Source: Bathynomus jamesi (Eukaryota > Arthropoda > Malacostraca > Isopoda > Cirolanidae). From it: DNA of 64,000 nt. The translations under genes were made by a program, and so were the position numbers. Below the pieces are notes generated by a model, which saw only the letters and a program-made list of their open reading frames with translations, made no database searches and was not told the DNA's origin. The stretch lies in contig JAJOZX010006146.1 in the NCBI GenBank assembly GCA_023014485.1, forward strand, positions 213,370 to 277,369, read 5' to 3'. This document shows positions 37,792 to 48,352 of the stretch, piece after piece. The stretch's first letter is position 1, and each line of letters begins with the position of its first letter.

Positions 37792-38139
37792 ATCTTTGCA
37801 AACATCAAATGGATCATAGTGAATTAGTGGTGTAAGCAGGTTTTAAAATATGAACTATAGATAATGTGAAAATCTCATGATGATGCAATCCTAGATTAGT
37901 TTATGCAATGTACGTATTTATAGCCTTCAGGTGGGCTTCAACCAGGTTAACTAATCTTTTACACGTATCGTCATTCATCGTTCTCTATGTTTTCTCCCTT
38001 TATTGTGTATTTCTCTGCGATACATGAACTATATATTTGTCATGGATAAAACATGGCGGTAGGACGCCTCAATAAATATGTAAATATTCTGTTGCGGAAC
38101 TCGATATCGTATTTTAAATTGGTGGTACGGATATTAAAT

Positions 38140-38140
<1 letters not shown>
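36300..38140. other. AT-rich stretch without recognisable genes
   Basis: Only short (TA)n near 37760 and scattered small ORFs without resemblance to known families. A candidate poly(A) signal AATAAA lies at 36427, 130 bp after the polymerase stop. Confidence 0.5.
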
Positions 38141-38142
<2 letters not shown>

Positions 38143-38194
<52 letters not shown>

Positions 38195-38217
38195 GTGTGT
38201 GTGTGTGTGTGTGTGTA
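38143..38217. repeat. (CA)n/(GT)n inverted microsatellite
   Basis: About 22 CA units followed directly by about 12 GT units, able to fold back. It lies at the inner edge of the right TIR; the left arm has (CA)n then (TA)n at the equivalent place. Confidence 0.95.
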
Positions 38218-38505
38218 TTATATACTGCTGGTAAACTTATCCGATTTGAAATAAACCAAGAAGCTAACATTATTCTTTAAGATCATAGGTGTTGATTCTC
38301 TTATGAAATGGATACTGCGTAAATTTTATTTATAGACATAATAGGAATAAGATAAAAAGACAATTGCAATTACTGGTTTACAGAAACTTAAGAATAATAA
38401 TTTGATGTTTACTACCGTGGAAAGAAGTCATGGCTAAGATGGAAATAAAATTTGATGATTTGTACTTCTAAAATATAAAATTACGTAATGTGTTCTCTTT
38501 AAAAG

Positions 38506-38537
<32 letters not shown>

Positions 38538-39739
38538 TTCACTAGTTGATTCTATTCGATGACTATGATGAGTTGCCTGATAGCAACATCTGTTTAATTA
38601 AAGCATATATTACTCCGTCAGTTGGCTTAGAAGGCAGAATTTTGTCAGTTTGCTTTTGTTACGCAGGGAATTGAAATCAATATATTTAATTTAAATACTC
38701 TTAATACGTGTACATATATATGTAATAATAACAATAAATTAATATTAGTAATAATATTTAAGTGGATGTTTAGAGGAGGATAACAGAATTGCTGCTTCAG
38801 TTTCAAAGCCGCGTTAGGCAACTTGATTCTTTTTAACACATGCAATTTTATAACGAAATTTGATGAACGGTAAAATTATTAATTCATATACCAGAAGATG
38901 GCATGTGAAAGTGAATGTGATGGAATATATCGATGTAAATAACAGAAAACTACATATTTAAAAGTAAATAAACAAATATGCGTGTACTATAAGTATATAT
39001 TGTATTTGAAGGTCATCTCGTTTGAAAATAAGCCAGTTTCCCTTAAAAAAGAGATAAATTAATTTATTTAAATTAAAATAATAAATATTCATTTTATTTT
39101 TCATAATACAGATCTTAAACAAAGAACTTGTTTTTCGATTTAAAATATGATCACTCTGATTTTCATTTATGTATTGTTCGCAATTTGTTAACATTTGAAA
39201 ATTGGATGTGCTGATGCACACTCGTTAGGCCTATTAAAACCTTTCAGATATTCATATAAATTTTCATTTCTAATGTCTGGCGGAACTTGCCTGAACAGAA
39301 AGTACTCGAATGTATGTATGGTTTTGCGTGTTTGTTCTTGTTTCCCTCATGAAAGAACTTTTTTGAAGGAGGAAGGCCAGGATCAATCCTTTCTTAAATT
39401 TTTTTGAAGGAAGGTGAAGACGAATCATTTTTAAAATTTAATTTTTTAAATTTAATTTTTTTAAATTTATTTTTTAAAATTTTGTTTTAAAATTTTATTT
39501 TTTGAATGAAGGTGAAAAAGATTTTTTTTTTCCCCTCTTTTTTTTCCCCTTTTTTTTTTTCCTTTTTTTTTTTTTTTTTTTTTTGAAGGACCATGAAGGA
39601 CACCTCATAAAGGAGGGACCGCCATGAAGGACGGTGGAGGACCTCCATGAAGGACGGTGGAGGACCGCCATGAAGGACGGTGAGGGGGGAAATTTTCAAA
39701 TTGATCCATTGCTGTCTGACATTTTGCCACTATACTACT
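38213..39739 (-). repeat. Right terminal inverted repeat of the PolB element
   Basis: Inverted copy of 24345-25672. It has an extra ~110 bp (about 38535-38648) absent from the left arm and one additional CCTTCATGGAGG-type unit. It ends CCACTATACTACT at 39739. Confidence 0.85.
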
Positions 39740-42700
39740 TGCGTGGAAAGGATAAGAACACAAAAACCTAACGTAATATTTACTTAACTTCATTCGAGAA
39801 AATTCAAAATTGAAAGGACGTAACTTTTTATGATTTAATTTTTACAAGAAATGAGTTGCATTTTCTAAATTACCTTAAAAACTGCACTATTGTGCGAATT
39901 TGGGAAAAATTCAAAAGAAGTGCGTGGAAAGGATAAGACCCCATAAACCTAACGTAATATTTAGTTAATTTCAAAAGAAAAAATTCAAAATTGAAATGGC
40001 TGTAACTTTTTACGTTTTATTCTTGCAAAAAATGAGTTGCATTTTCTAAATCAGCTTCAAAATCTGCACTATTGAGCGAATATGTGAAAAATTCTGAATT
40101 AGTGCGTGGAAAGGATAAGACCCCATAAACCTAACGTAATATTTAGTTAATTTCAAAAGAAAAAATTCAAAATTGAAATGGCTGTAACTTTTTACGTTTT
40201 ATTCTTTCGAAAAATGAGTTGCATTTTCTAAATCAACTTCAAAAACTGCACTATTGAGCGAATATGTGAAAAATTCGTAAGTAGTGCGTGGAAAGGATAA
40301 GACCCCATAAACCTAACGCAATATTTAGTTAATTTCAAACAACAAAATTCAAAACTGAAATGGCTGTAACTTTATAAGTTATCATTCCTACAAAAACTGG
40401 TTTGCATTTCTAAATCAGAGTATGACATTGCACTATTGAACAAATTTGTGAAAAAATCGAAAGAAGTACGTGGAAAGGATAAGATCCCATATACCTAAAG
40501 TAATATTTAATTAATTTCAAACGAAAAAATCAAAATTGAAGTAGCTGTAACTTTATATATTTTCATTCTTGCAAAAAATGAGCTGAATTTTCTAAATCAG
40601 GTAGAAAATTGCACTATTGATCGCATTTTTGAAAAAATCGGAAGTAGTGCGTGGAAAAAATAAGATCCCATAATCCTAACGTAATATTTAGTTAATTTCA
40701 AACGAAAAAATTCAAAATTGAAATGGCTGTAACTTTCTAAGTTATCATTCCTGCAAAAACTAGTTTGCATTTCTAAATCAGAGTATGACATTGCACTATT
40801 TAAAAAATTTGTGAAAAAATCGAAAGAAGTGTGTGGAAAAGATAAGACCTCCGAAAACCTAACGTAATATTTAATTAATTTCAAACGAAAAATTTCAAAA
40901 TTGAAATGGGTATAACTTTTTAAGTTTTCATTCTTGCAAAAAATGAGTTGCATTTTCTAAGTCAGCTTCAAAAACTGCACTATTGAGCGAATATGTGAAA
41001 AATTCGTATGTAGTGCGTGGAAAGGATAAGACCCCATAAACCTAACGTAATATTTAGTTAATTTCAAACGAAAAAATTCAAAATTGAAATGGCGGATCTT
41101 TTCCGTTTGAATGCCGCCATTGAAACAATTAAACTTTTTGTATTTTGTATTTTAACTGAAATGTCTTGCTGATACAAAATAAGTTACTTTATAAAAAAGC
41201 TTTTCTTAATTTCCCCTTCAAATTTTGTTTCTTATAAACAATTTTAATTACTTTCAAGATCTATGCTTAATTTTTAAGTTTTAATCGTGTACTCAGAAAA
41301 ATAAGGGGATCACCTGAAGATCAGGGCCTCCAGCCTTCTTTAGTTAGCTTTATAAGGCTAACTAACAAAAATATCACGACCTGACCTAACCAATCGTCAA
41401 GGTCGTACAGTTGACCTAACGATTGGTTAGGTTAGGTCGTGATATTTTCGTTACTTAGCCTTATAAGGCTAAGTAAAGAAGGCTGGGGGCACTCACCTCT
41501 TATGTTTCAATGGCGGCAGTCAAACGGAAAAGATCCGAAATAGCTGTAACCTACTAAGTTATCAATCCTGCAAAAAAAGGGTTGAATTTTCTAAATCAGA
41601 GTATCAAATTGCACTATTGAGCCAATTTGTGAAAAAATCGAAAGAAGTGCGTGGAAAGGATAAGACCCCATAAACCTAACGTAATATTTAGTTAATTTCA
41701 AAAGAAAAAATTCAAAATTGAAATGGCTGTAACTTTTTAAGTTTTATTCTTGCAAAAAATGAGTTGCATTTTCTAAATCAGCTTCAAAAACTGCACTATT
41801 GAGCGAATATGTGAAAAATTCGTAAGTAGTGCATGGAAAGGATAAGACCCCATAAACCTAATGCAATATTTAGTTAATTTCAAACGAAAAAATTCAAAAT
41901 TGAAATGGCTGTAACTTTCCATGTTATTATTCGTGCAAAAATGAGTTGCATTTTCTAAATTAGAGTATGAAATTACACTTTTGAGCAAATCTGTGAAAAA
42001 ATCGAAAAAGTGCGTGGAAAGGATAAGACCCCATATATCTTACGTAATAATTAGTTAATTTCGAAGGAAAAAATTCAAAATTGAAATGGCTGTAACTTTT
42101 TAAGTTTTCATTCTTGCAAAAAAAAGAGGTACATTTTCTAAATCACCTTAAGAAGCTACAGTATTGAGAGAATTTTAAAAAAAATCGAATGTGCCTGGAA
42201 AGGATAAGACCCCATAAACCTAACATAATATTTAATTAATTTCCAACGACAAAATTCAAAATTGCAATGGCTGTAACTTTCTAAGTTATCATTCCTGCAA
42301 AAATTGAGTTGCATTTTCTAAATTAGAGTATGAAATTGCACTCTTGAGCAAATTTGTGAAAATATCGAAGGAAGTGCGTGGAAAGGATAAGACCCCATAT
42401 ACCTAACGTAATATTTAGTTAATTTCAAAGGAAAAAATTCAAAATTGAAATGGCTGTAACCTACTAAGTTATCAATCCTGTGAAAAATGGGATGAATTTT
42501 CTAAATCATAGTAGAAAATTGCACTATTGAGAGCATTTGTGAAAAAATCGAAAGAAGTGCGCGGAAAGGATAAGACCCCATATACCTAACGTAATATTTA
42601 GTTAATTTCAAACGAATCATTCAAAATTGAAATGGCTGTAACTTTCTAAGTTATCATTCCTGCAAAAAATGAGTTGCATTTTCTAAATCAGAGTATCAAA

Positions 42701-42820
42701 TTGCACTATTGAGCAAATTTTTGAAAAAATCGAAGGAAGTGCTGCGTGGAAAGGATAAGACCCCATAAACCTAACGTAATATTTAATTAATTTCCAACGA
42801 CAAAATTCAAAATTGCAAAG
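39740..42820. repeat. ~182-bp satellite array
   Basis: The phrase GTGCGTGGAAAGGATAAG recurs about every 182 bp (39920, 40102, 40284, 40466, 40647 and onward). Each unit contains AACCTAACGTAATATTTAG, AATTGAAATGGCTGTAAC and CTTGCAAAAAATGAG. There are roughly 14-15 units with moderate divergence, interrupted by the MITE at 41094-41536. Open stretches in the array are repeat artefacts. Confidence 0.9.
41094..41536. mobile_element. MITE inserted in the satellite, 8-bp TSD
   Basis: The TIR GGATCTTTTCCGTTTGA (41094) is mirrored ending 41536. GAAATGGC (41086-41093) and GAAATAGC (41537-41544) match at 7 of 8 bases, and joining the flanks restores the satellite unit. The interior holds a second palindromic element (41307-about 41492) starting GGATCACCTGAAGATCAGG, a relative of 23867-24069 that lacks its right terminus. 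Confidence 0.85.
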
Positions 42821-43019
42821 AATGACTTCACCACATGCAATAGTTTTCCATTGTTTTGTACAAGCGTCAATAAATTAGTACGGTGTATTCATTTACTGTG
42901 ACGTCATTGAGGGCAAGCTCTTAAAATTGCATTTTTTTATCAACCAATTTGGAAATTTGTGGTTGGTGGTGATAAGTGATGTACGTAAAGATGTGAGAAA
43001 TAGTGAATGCTCTCAAAAG

Positions 43020-43110
43020 GCAATAAAATGGAAAACTTGTCGCTAGTGGGATTCGAACCAGCGAGAAGCGGTGTTTTGAGGTGGCGACGACTTAGCCCTA
43101 TATTTTACTG
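43020..43110 (-). repeat. tRNA-derived SINE head (candidate)
   Basis: The minus strand reads GGTTCGAATCCCACTAGCG, an excellent tRNA B box with T-arm context; the A-box region upstream (GGGCTAAGTCGTCG) is weak. It is probably a tRNA-derived SINE rather than a functional tRNA, since no acceptor stem is evident. Confidence 0.5.
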
Positions 43111-43146
43111 TAAGCCCCATGTAATTTTCCCACGTTATAGAGGGTG

Positions 43147-43210
43147 ATTCACTCACTGGTAGCGCCAGAGTATCGCTAATACGATACTCTGGGGCTACCA
43201 GCGAGTGAAT
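43147..43210. repeat. 29-bp stem hairpin
   Basis: Arms 43147-43175 and 43182-43210 (ATTCACTCACTGGTAGC...) pair with one or two mismatches around the 6-nt loop ctaata. It lies just upstream of the SINE head in minus-strand orientation. Confidence 0.85.
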
Positions 43211-43440
43211 TACGCTGTACAACTCGTAGTGGTATTGAAAAGAACCCAGGAAAGAGAAAATAATAGAAGCAAGTCCTAAAAAACAAAATCCACACATGAC
43301 TATAGGTAGTCATGACTATAGCTAGTAGTATGGGTCTTCGTATACATTTTACTATTGACTCTAGAACTAATAATAATTTTACACTTTTAATAGTAAAGCA
43401 AAAAGTTCCATACTTCAGTCTACTTTAAACCAACAAACAG

Positions 43441-43680
43441 AGTTACGTCGTAGCTAGTGTTGTAACCGCTTCCCGTTGATCAGAGAATTTAAGCGACATT
43501 GGGTCCGAAAAGTAGTTGGATGGAAGATCGTCCTCCACGTCCAGATTATGAAGCGACCCATCGTTAGGGATCCCGCCTAACGCTGTAGGTCCCCTCGGTC
43601 ATATGACCTTAAATATTGCGAAGGAAATTAAGCAACCGTATCATAACATTAAACCAACAAACACAGTCTTTGATACAAAT
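43441..43680 (+). repeat. 5S rRNA-derived SINE head (candidate)
   Basis: GATCAGAGAATTTAAGCGAC then GGGTCCG and AGTAGTTGGATGGAAGAT near 43478-43528 follow the order and spacing of the 5S rRNA internal promoter (A box, intermediate element, C box). A second AAATTAAGCAACCG at about 43627 suggests a dimer or repeat. It is too divergent for a functional 5S gene; a SINE3-like origin is inferred. Confidence 0.5.
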
Positions 43681-43909
43681 TTTTACAGTGTTAATTAATC
43701 TTAACGTCTGTAAAGTGAACTGTATTAAAAGATTAATTTTACACAACCAACCATGAATGTCCCCATTACTTATCTTTCATCAACGTATTTCTTTTCTTCA
43801 AAACATTTATATATAACTTATATATATATGCAGTAAAATCACAGAATAACACGTGATCTTATTAATAAGCAAACAACCACAGGGAAAGGGAAAAAGAAAC
43901 AAGAAACCC

Positions 43910-43940
43910 GAGCGCTTTTTTGAGATATTCACATCTTCAG
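43910..43940 (-). ncRNA. Mutated hammerhead ribozyme-like motif (left end)
   Basis: The minus strand reads CTGAAGATGTGA...TC followed by AAAAAAGCGCTC. The core GAAA of the right-end motif has become AAAA, so cleavage would be abolished if the assignment is right. Confidence 0.45.
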
Positions 43941-44264
43941 GGAAAAACAAGTAAGAGGCAGATTTTACAAAGTAAATGAGTTAAATACACAAGCGACAAA
44001 TTCCCCAGTATCTTTAAATGTCAATGAATTCTTACCCAAACTTAATAATTTAATTCCCTCTATCAATTTTACAGTTTAAATAGAAACAGATTCTCCGATC
44101 CCCTTTTTAGATGTTTTAATATATAGGTCTGGAAAAAAGTTTAAGTACAATATTTACAGAAAATCCACTAATAATTGCTCCTATATACATTATTATTCTG
44201 GCCACCATATTAACGTAAAACGATCCGTTCTTTCTGCTTTGTTCCTAAGAGGCTTACGAATTTG

Positions 44265-45211
44265 GGTAATTTTTTACTATCACTCCGGTCTCTTCAATTC
44301 CCATAATTTATAGATCAATGGATTCGTTATTACACCAGGAATGCGATTTGGATAGTCTCAAGTGAGGGAACTGGCCCAAACCTAAGTTAGGACACGAAGT
44401 TTGTTTTGGGGTATAAGTGTGAAAAATACCCTAAAATGCGGGTAATTCCTTCAGTAGAGACTATCTAGGGCGCATTCGCGAGGTAAAAACGAATCCATTG
44501 ATATATAAATTATGGAAATTGTAGAAACAGCCAACATGAGTGACCTAAAAGGTATATATATACACATTTATATATATGTAGTAAAACGAACACTGTATAT
44601 ATATTCACTGTATATATTATATATACCGTAAAACTATACTAACCTAACCAACCTAACCTTACTAACCTACCTAACCTAACCTAATCACAATATATGCGTG
44701 TTCCCCTTTTCCGTTTCTTATCACGTACAGACCTATGGCAGCGAAATGCTTTTGTTTTTATCGAAGACACACTTATTACCACAAACAATACCTTCCTTGT
44801 TTTTCTTAGGGCAAATAAATTCTTTTAGCAATACACCGTGTTCTACATAAAAATTAAATGCAGCCTCTTCATCATCAAAAAATTTGCATGAAGTTAAACA
44901 CAGTGAATAATTACAACCATCGCAAACCGACGCCATCGTGACACTAAAATCTTATGAGTTCTCGTCAAACCACCCAATTTTGTTAGCGGTACCTTCCTAA
45001 CCTTTGTGGGATCAGCCATTTTATCACTCCCAAAAACATGATCTGCGATTTTATCGCTCAAAAAAATAATTTCTTAACATTAATTTTATAGCTTTAATCG
45101 GCATTTGCCTTCATATTGTACTTAGTAAAAGTTGTTTAAAAAAATGTAAAGAGTCTTATGGTAAACTTTATTTTCAGTTTCCAGAGACCGGACTGATAGT
45201 AAAAAATTACC
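44265..45211 (-). mobile_element. Merlin-like element in the Penelope copy, perfect 8-bp TSD
   Basis: TIRs GGTAATTTTTTACTATCA are flanked by CGAATTTG at 44257-44264 and 45212-45219, an exact 8-bp duplication. Removing the insert rejoins the Penelope ORF. Eight-base TSD and a GG start fit Merlin (IS1016-like), supported by the short ORF at 44733-44936. Inside, 44295-44327 and 44487-44525 form an inverted repeat, perhaps a further nested element. Confidence 0.7.
44733..44936 (-). pseudogene. Merlin-type transposase N-terminal fragment
   Basis: The 67-codon ORF starts MASVCDGCNYSLCLTSC, has FFDDEEAAFNFYVEHGVLL and a C-P-K...C-G-N-K-C knuckle. This is like the zinc-ribbon N-terminus of ISXO2/Merlin transposases. 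The DDE catalytic part is absent, so the element is not autonomous. The match is by general resemblance only. Confidence 0.45.
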
Positions 45212-46327
45212 CGAATTTGTAGCCCAGAGTTCATTGATGACGAAATTAGTAAAATATACAAAATTGCGTTTGATTTAAAATATCCAAAGAACTGCATAGA
45301 TAAATCCTTAAAAATGGCAAAGAAATCCTTCTACGAAGTAAAGGACAAGATTTCTTATAACAAAAAATTTGTTAGTGTTACCATTCAGGAAAAATTTCCT
45401 TGACCTGCCGAATCTGCTGAGGAATTTTAACGTAATATTGCGTTCAGAAATTTAGATGTAATTAAGAATTCATTGATTAAGAACTCCCCTTTAAGTGAAC
45501 AGGGTTGTGTATATAAAATTCCATGCTCAATATGTAATAAATTTTACATAGGCCAAACTGGTAAGTCCCTTGAGTTACGTATTAAGCAACATCAATACAG
45601 TATAAGAATTAGCCATGAATCTAACGGCATTTTCATGCACGTAAGAGATATTAATCACCCCATTGACTGGAAAAATGCCTCCAAATTAAGGTTTAGTAAA
45701 TCTATTGTTAGCAGAAATATAATTGAATCTAGTGTGATCAAGAATAATGTGGATTTGGTCCTTAATATAAGCCCTGGGCTGTATAAATTAGACCCGTGCA
45801 TAATTAGAAAGTTGGCGTAGGGCCTATTGGTTTCTTGACCGCATTCTTTCCCCTTAATGGTTTGCTTTGGTTAAATATTATTTTAAGAACTGTTAACATT
45901 CTTATGTGTGCATTGTAATATTTGTTTCGTATATAATCTTTGTGTGCTTGGTGGTTTATTAGACTTTTGATCAGGTTGGCTATTGGGAGAATTTTTACAG
46001 ATTGTTTGTAGAAGTTTGAAATATTCTGTAAGATGTTGGCACCATTCCTTTTGTTTTCATTAAATTCTTGCCATTTAATTGCTTGCTTTAATTAAATACT
46101 ATTTCTAATAACTGTTATAATAATTTTTGTTCTCTGTACATGTTAATTGTCTAATTTCATCTATATAGTTCTTTTATATTCAATAATTTAGCTTCCTTCA
46201 GATTAAGTTATCTATTGAAAAAATCTTTAGTGTTTTATGGTTTTTAAATTGAGTTGCCGATTGGGAATTTTTCGCTTGTGTATTTAACTCATTTACTTTG
46301 TAAAATCTGCCAATAACTTGTTTTTCC

Positions 46328-46358
46328 CTGAAGATGTGAGTATATCACGAAAGCGCTC
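46328..46358 (+). ncRNA. Hammerhead ribozyme-like motif (Penelope right end)
   Basis: CTGAAGA (core CUGANGA), stem II GTGA/TCAC with a GTATA loop, GAAA, then the self-complementary AGCGCT and TC. This is the layout of the short-stem-III, probably dimeric hammerheads described in Penelope-like elements. Self-cleavage is inferred from the motif. Confidence 0.6.
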
Positions 46359-46894
46359 GGGTTTCTTGTTTCTTTTTCCTTTTCCCTGTGGTTGTTTGCT
46401 TATATATATATATATATGTAAAAATGAACAATGAATAATCAATATTCATTTTTACATAAGAACCAAAATCGCTTAACGCGAGTTTGGATAATAATTTTAC
46501 TTGTAGCTTCCTATTTTTGTTCGTGTCACAACCCTACGATCTACCATATCTATGGTTTAGTCGTATCCATTTTCCATTTGTTATAGAAGTTATTATAATT
46601 AATTATGATTGTCTTGCATCTCACCGTCGACCCTAGATTATGCATACACATTGCATATAAGAGGATTGGAACCCGTAGTTGTGCTTCTTAGTCCTTGATA
46701 CCCACTCTGTCTTTAATTCGTTTCTTTTAGGTCCTCCCAAATAATGACTTACAGTTATACTGTACGTATGACATAATGTGAATAACTATGACGTCATAAA
46801 GTAACTTAATTCTCTTCACGTTTTCCATACCTTGAACACGGAATCACGTGTTTAGTATTTGTACATCTTCCGTATTGAATGTATGGTAAATTCT

Positions 46895-46937
<43 letters not shown>

Positions 46938-47390
46938 GAAAAACTTCATTCTCTATACATCATTATTTATGTTGTTTCCTACCTATTGTCTACTGATACC
47001 TATCAACCTATCAGTCCCTATTTTATGCGTGTCTATATTACGCACACAACCTATTCTGTTACTTACATGTAAAATACGTCCACATGTATTTTTTTATTTT
47101 TTTATTTTAAGTGCGTTCACCCCTCACAAGATATTCATAAATGCTTGGGTAAGTAAGTGGTCGAATTCGCGAATCACAGCAAAATCGAACGTTTCTAAGA
47201 TAAACATCTCCTTTCGCTCTGATCCAAATTTATAACATATTATAATATAATGTAACATGTTATGTTGTATATAAATTATCTTGTATGTGCTCATGTACTT
47301 GTGTTATGCTAATAACCATATATAATAACCATATATAATAACCATATATAATAACCATATAATATAACCATATAATATAACCATATAATA

Positions 47391-48352
47391 AGCACACCGG
47401 ACAAAAAATTAGTCACCCCTAATAGCACCGATAGTAGGAAGTTCAAGGTCACACAGAGGGCGCTGATGTAGCATTGGTAAGTGACAAGTAGCGGTGACGT
47501 AGCACACAGGATCAGATCTGTTTCGTGAGGTGGTGAAGAACAAAGTGTTTGTTGGATATAGTCTGCAAAATGGGTCGTGAGGCAGACGTTACTCAGTGGC
47601 AAAAAGGAGCCATCGTGTTTGGCAGAGCCCACGGACACAAAATGTCTGAAGTAGCCCAATTTGTTGGTGTGTCAACGCGTACTGTCCAGCGAGTTTACAA
47701 AGAGTGGTGTAGTTCGCAATCAACTGACAATCGACGGCGTAACTGTGGCCGGAAAACAATTCTCGACAATAGGGGCCGCCGCCATGTTTCTCGTCTAGTA
47801 ACTGCAAATCGTTTTCAAACCAGAGAACAATTGCTCCAAGAAACCAATGAGGTTCTCCAGCGACAAATTTCCGAACGGACATTGCGACGAGAACTGCATG
47901 CGATGGATATCTCGAGCAGGGTACCACAGAAGAGGCCGCTGTTAACAGCAAGTCACAAATTGGCACGTTATAAATGGGCTCAGAGGCACAAAAACGACTG
48001 CGGCAGATTGGAAACGTGTAATTTGGTCCGATGAGTCCCGTTTTTGTTTGTTCTCCAATGATGGGAGGCGACGAGTACATCGCAGGTCCAATGAAGCCTT
48101 TAATCCTGAATGCGTCGAAGGTGTTGTTCAGGCTGGAAACAGAAAGTGAAGCGCAGGAATAGACACCCACGGACTCTGGCGGAACTTCGGGACCGGCTGA
48201 TGAACGAGTGGCAGCAAATCGATGTTCAGTACATGCACAACCTCGTAGAGTCTCTGCCTCGCCGGATTCGTGCGGTTATCAAGGCCAGAGGCGCCGTCAC
48301 ACGTTATTAGGTACATTCTGAGAGGGGTGACTAATTTTTTGTCCGGTGTGCT
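47391..48352 (+). mobile_element. Tc1-like transposon inside the 5' LTR
   Basis: TIRs AGCACACCGGACAAAAAA and its inverse (continuing TTAGTCACCCC) are flanked by TA on both sides. The 3' LTR has uninterrupted sequence at the corresponding place, confirming insertion after LTR synthesis. Length 962 bp, shorter than usual for Tc1 because the catalytic region is deleted. Confidence 0.9.
47570..48310 (+). pseudogene. Tc1-like transposase lacking catalytic core
   Basis: It starts MGREADVTQWQKGAIVFGR with helix-turn-helix blocks (MSEVAQFVGVSTRTVQRVY, ISERTLRRELHAMDIS). A frame change near 48000 gives VIWSDESRFCLFSNDGRR with the first catalytic aspartate. The next blocks (second D and the E of DD34E) are missing; the C-terminal tail RTLAELRDRLMNEWQQI and LVESLPRRIRAVIKARG follows to a stop at 48310. 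Dead copy whose TIRs could still be mobilised in trans. Confidence 0.9.

Larger units (their letters stand above)
24345..39739 (+). mobile_element. Putative decayed Polinton/Maverick-like element
   Basis: A 15.4-kb interval bounded by long inverted repeats (24345-25672 and 38213-39739) with outer ends AGTAGTATAGTGG, containing a protein-primed-type family-B DNA polymerase on the plus strand. Size, long TIRs, an AG start and this polymerase fit Polintons/adintoviruses. No integrase, packaging ATPase, protease or capsid gene is visible, and two LINE fragments occupy 27960-31700. The 6-bp flanks (ggtgtc, tgcgtg) do not match, so an intact insertion is not proven; the right end abuts a satellite array. 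An alternative is a bidnavirus-like or other PolB-bearing element. Confidence 0.55.
43995..45820 (+). pseudogene. Penelope-like RT/GIY-YIG endonuclease ORF
   Basis: The left piece reads NEFLPKLNNLIPSINF, then PIPFLDVLIYRSGKKFKYNI and YRKSTNNCSYIHYYSGHH, the end of the Penelope RT domain. After the insertion it continues near 45225 with EFIDDEISKIYKIAFDLKYP and, in the last 115 codons, CSICNKFYIGQTGKSLELRI, a GIY-YIG nuclease core (YIG with downstream R and H) following a cysteine pair. It ends at 45820 (stop). A stop near 45403 and the insertion break the gene; the N-terminal RT palm is missing, so the copy is 5' truncated. Confidence 0.85.
43863..46400 (+). mobile_element. Penelope-like element with inverted terminal segments
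   Basis: The segment at 43863-43998 is the inverse of 46264-46400 (GTATTTAACTCATTTACTTTG, CTGAAGATGTGA..., CGCTCGGGTTTCTTGTTTC). Between them lie RT and GIY-YIG coding remnants in plus orientation, interrupted by the 44265-45211 insertion. Penelope-like elements often carry LTR-like ends with hammerhead ribozymes, as seen here. 45830-46260 is the untranslated tail. Confidence 0.8.

Noticed and set aside
24339..39745. 6-bp target duplication for the Polinton-like element
   Set aside because: The flanks ggtgtc and tgcgtg do not match, so I do not claim a TSD.
40597..41988. ORFs in the satellite array
   Set aside because: They are readings of the ~182-bp unit and recur with the repeat period.
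43043..43297. 84-codon minus-strand ORF
   Set aside because: It overlaps the SINE head and the 29-bp hairpin and has no family resemblance.
43441..43550. Functional 5S rRNA gene
   Set aside because: Only internal-promoter-like blocks match; the ends and several invariant positions do not.
44640..44695. CCTAA-type repeats as a telomere
   Set aside because: Only a short degenerate run between other repeats; likewise at 57191 and 63412. They are interstitial.
46879..47235. 118-codon ORF in the 5' LTR, repeated in the 3' LTR at 53852
   Set aside because: It begins in an (AAT)n tract (poly-Asn), and its presence in both copies only reflects LTR identity.
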